12,840 nucleotides of DNA from Candidatus Methanoperedens sp. (GTDB taxonomy: Archaea; Halobacteriota; Methanosarcinia; Methanosarcinales; Methanoperedenaceae), in assembly GCA_023249275.1 (NCBI GenBank), contig JAHFCV010000051.1, forward strand, positions 1-12,840. Reading direction: 5' to 3'. The number at the start of each line of letters is the position of its first letter. Position 1 is the stretch's first letter. The notes beneath the pieces were generated by a model, which was not told the origin of the DNA, searched no databases, and was given only the letters and a program-made list of their open reading frames with translations. The translations under genes and the position numbers were made by a program. Shown piece after piece: positions 12,166-12,840 of the stretch.

Positions 12166-12840
12166 ATGTTGCGCCATATCATCTCAATGAGGGATTTTTC
12201 GCGGGATGAGATTGATATTATTCTAAAAAAAGCAAAGAAATTCGAGCCTGTCGCCAGGGGAAAAAAATCCACTCTCCTATCGGGTAAGCTCCTTGCAACG
12301 CTTTTCTATGAACCAAGCACACGCACACGCTTATCCTTCGAAACTGCCATGAAGCGGCTTGGCGGGGAAGTTATCGACCTTGGCGCGCTTGAGGCAAGCT
12401 CGGTAGCTAAGGGTGAGACGCTTGCAGATACCATAAGAGTGATAGGGAATTACGCAGACGCTATCGTTTTGCGACATCCCAGGGAAGGCTCGGCTCGTAT
12501 GGCGGCTGAGTATTCAAATGTTCCCATAATCAATGCCGGAGATGGGGCGGGGCATCATCCCACGCAGACGCTGCTTGACCTTTACACAATCATGCGCGAG
12601 AGCAGCCTCTCAAAACTCAGGATTGCGCTTGTGGGAGACCTGAAATACGGAAGGACCGTACATTCGCTTGCGTATGCGTTATCGCTTTATCATGCAGACA
12701 TGACCCTTGTTTCGCCGGCGCAGCTCAAGATGCCTGACGTTATCAAGAAAGACCTGAAAAAGCAGGGCGCGAGCATCAGCGAGACCGCGAATATCGAGGA
12801 TGTTGTGGGGGATATTGACGTGCTGTATGTAACGCGGATA
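12166..12840 (+). CDS. pyrB: Aspartate carbamoyltransferase catalytic subunit, N-terminal 225 residues (3' end outside window)
   Basis: The frame opens at ATG 12166 and has no stop before the window end. It encodes the catalytic chain of aspartate transcarbamoylase, which joins carbamoyl phosphate and aspartate in the first committed step of pyrimidine synthesis. STRTRLSFETA at 51-61 is the carbamoyl-phosphate signature. LRHPREGSA contains the conserved His-Pro pair, and NAGDGAGHHPTQTLLDLYTI is the next conserved block. LVGDLKYGRTVHSLAYAL marks the start of the aspartate-binding domain. ATG 12166 is preferred over ATG 12187 because MLRHIISMRDFSRDEI fits the usual archaeal N-terminus and a TATA box lies 27 bases upstream. 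In archaea pyrI often follows pyrB, but that would be outside the window. Confidence 0.95.
   Translation, partial: MLRHIISMRDFSRDEIDIILKKAKKFEPVARGKKSTLLSGKLLATLFYEPSTRTRLSFETAMKRLGGEVIDLGALEASSVAKGETLADTIRVIGNYADAIVLRHPREGSARMAAEYSNVPIINAGDGAGHHPTQTLLDLYTIMRESSLSKLRIALVGDLKYGRTVHSLAYALSLYHADMTLVSPAQLKMPDVIKKDLKKQGASISETANIEDVVGDIDVLYVTRI

Noticed and set aside
12093..12272. 60-codon N-terminal extension of the S2P protein
   Set aside because: It crosses the divergent promoter and lies antisense to the pyrB start.

Overview
The window is a piece of an archaeal, euryarchaeal chromosome. It carries the end of a proteasome-activating nucleotidase (PAN), a sliding clamp (PCNA), the primase large subunit (PriL), a probable F420-dependent NADP reductase, an AglJ-type glycosyltransferase and a small diadenylate cyclase. 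Many genes have a TATA-like box about 26 bases before the start codon and no room for a leader, as expected for leaderless archaeal mRNAs. A UbiE/MenG methyltransferase points to a menaquinone-using methanogen relative. Together with the moderate GC content this would fit a 'Candidatus Methanoperedens' (ANME-2d) type organism; that placement is inference and was not tested.

Layout. 1-246 (+) is the PAN C-terminus, convergent with an AAA_14/DUF4143 ATPase (297-1556, -). Next is a poorly conserved, probably 5'-truncated gene (1682-2167, -). The replication pair pcn-priL (2298-4063, +) follows, then a membrane-anchored alkaline-phosphatase-superfamily enzyme (4119-5459, +). From 9872 down to 5461 six genes run on the minus strand: menG, aglJ-like, npdG-like, a MagIII-like DNA glycosylase, a radical SAM protein and a small GDCCVxC zinc-ribbon protein. 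Divergent from menG is a two-gene unit, diadenylate cyclase then dapF (9945-11382, +). dapF meets a site-2-protease-family membrane metalloprotease (11379-12092, -) with overlapping stop codons. The protease diverges from pyrB (12166 to the window end, +), apparently from one palindromic TATA box.

Most of the window is housekeeping. The less usual content lies between genes: a TATA box flanked by two TGCA-N6-TGCA pairs (1552-1597); a 20-bp-period triple repeat with dyads (5765-5810); a 12-bp perfect inverted repeat enclosing a TATA box and overlapping the upstream stop codon (6852-6899); and three consecutive perfect hairpins in one short spacer (7479-7558), one of which buries the glycosylase start codon. 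I saw no CRISPR array, insertion sequence, tRNA or rRNA, and no clear novel multi-gene system.
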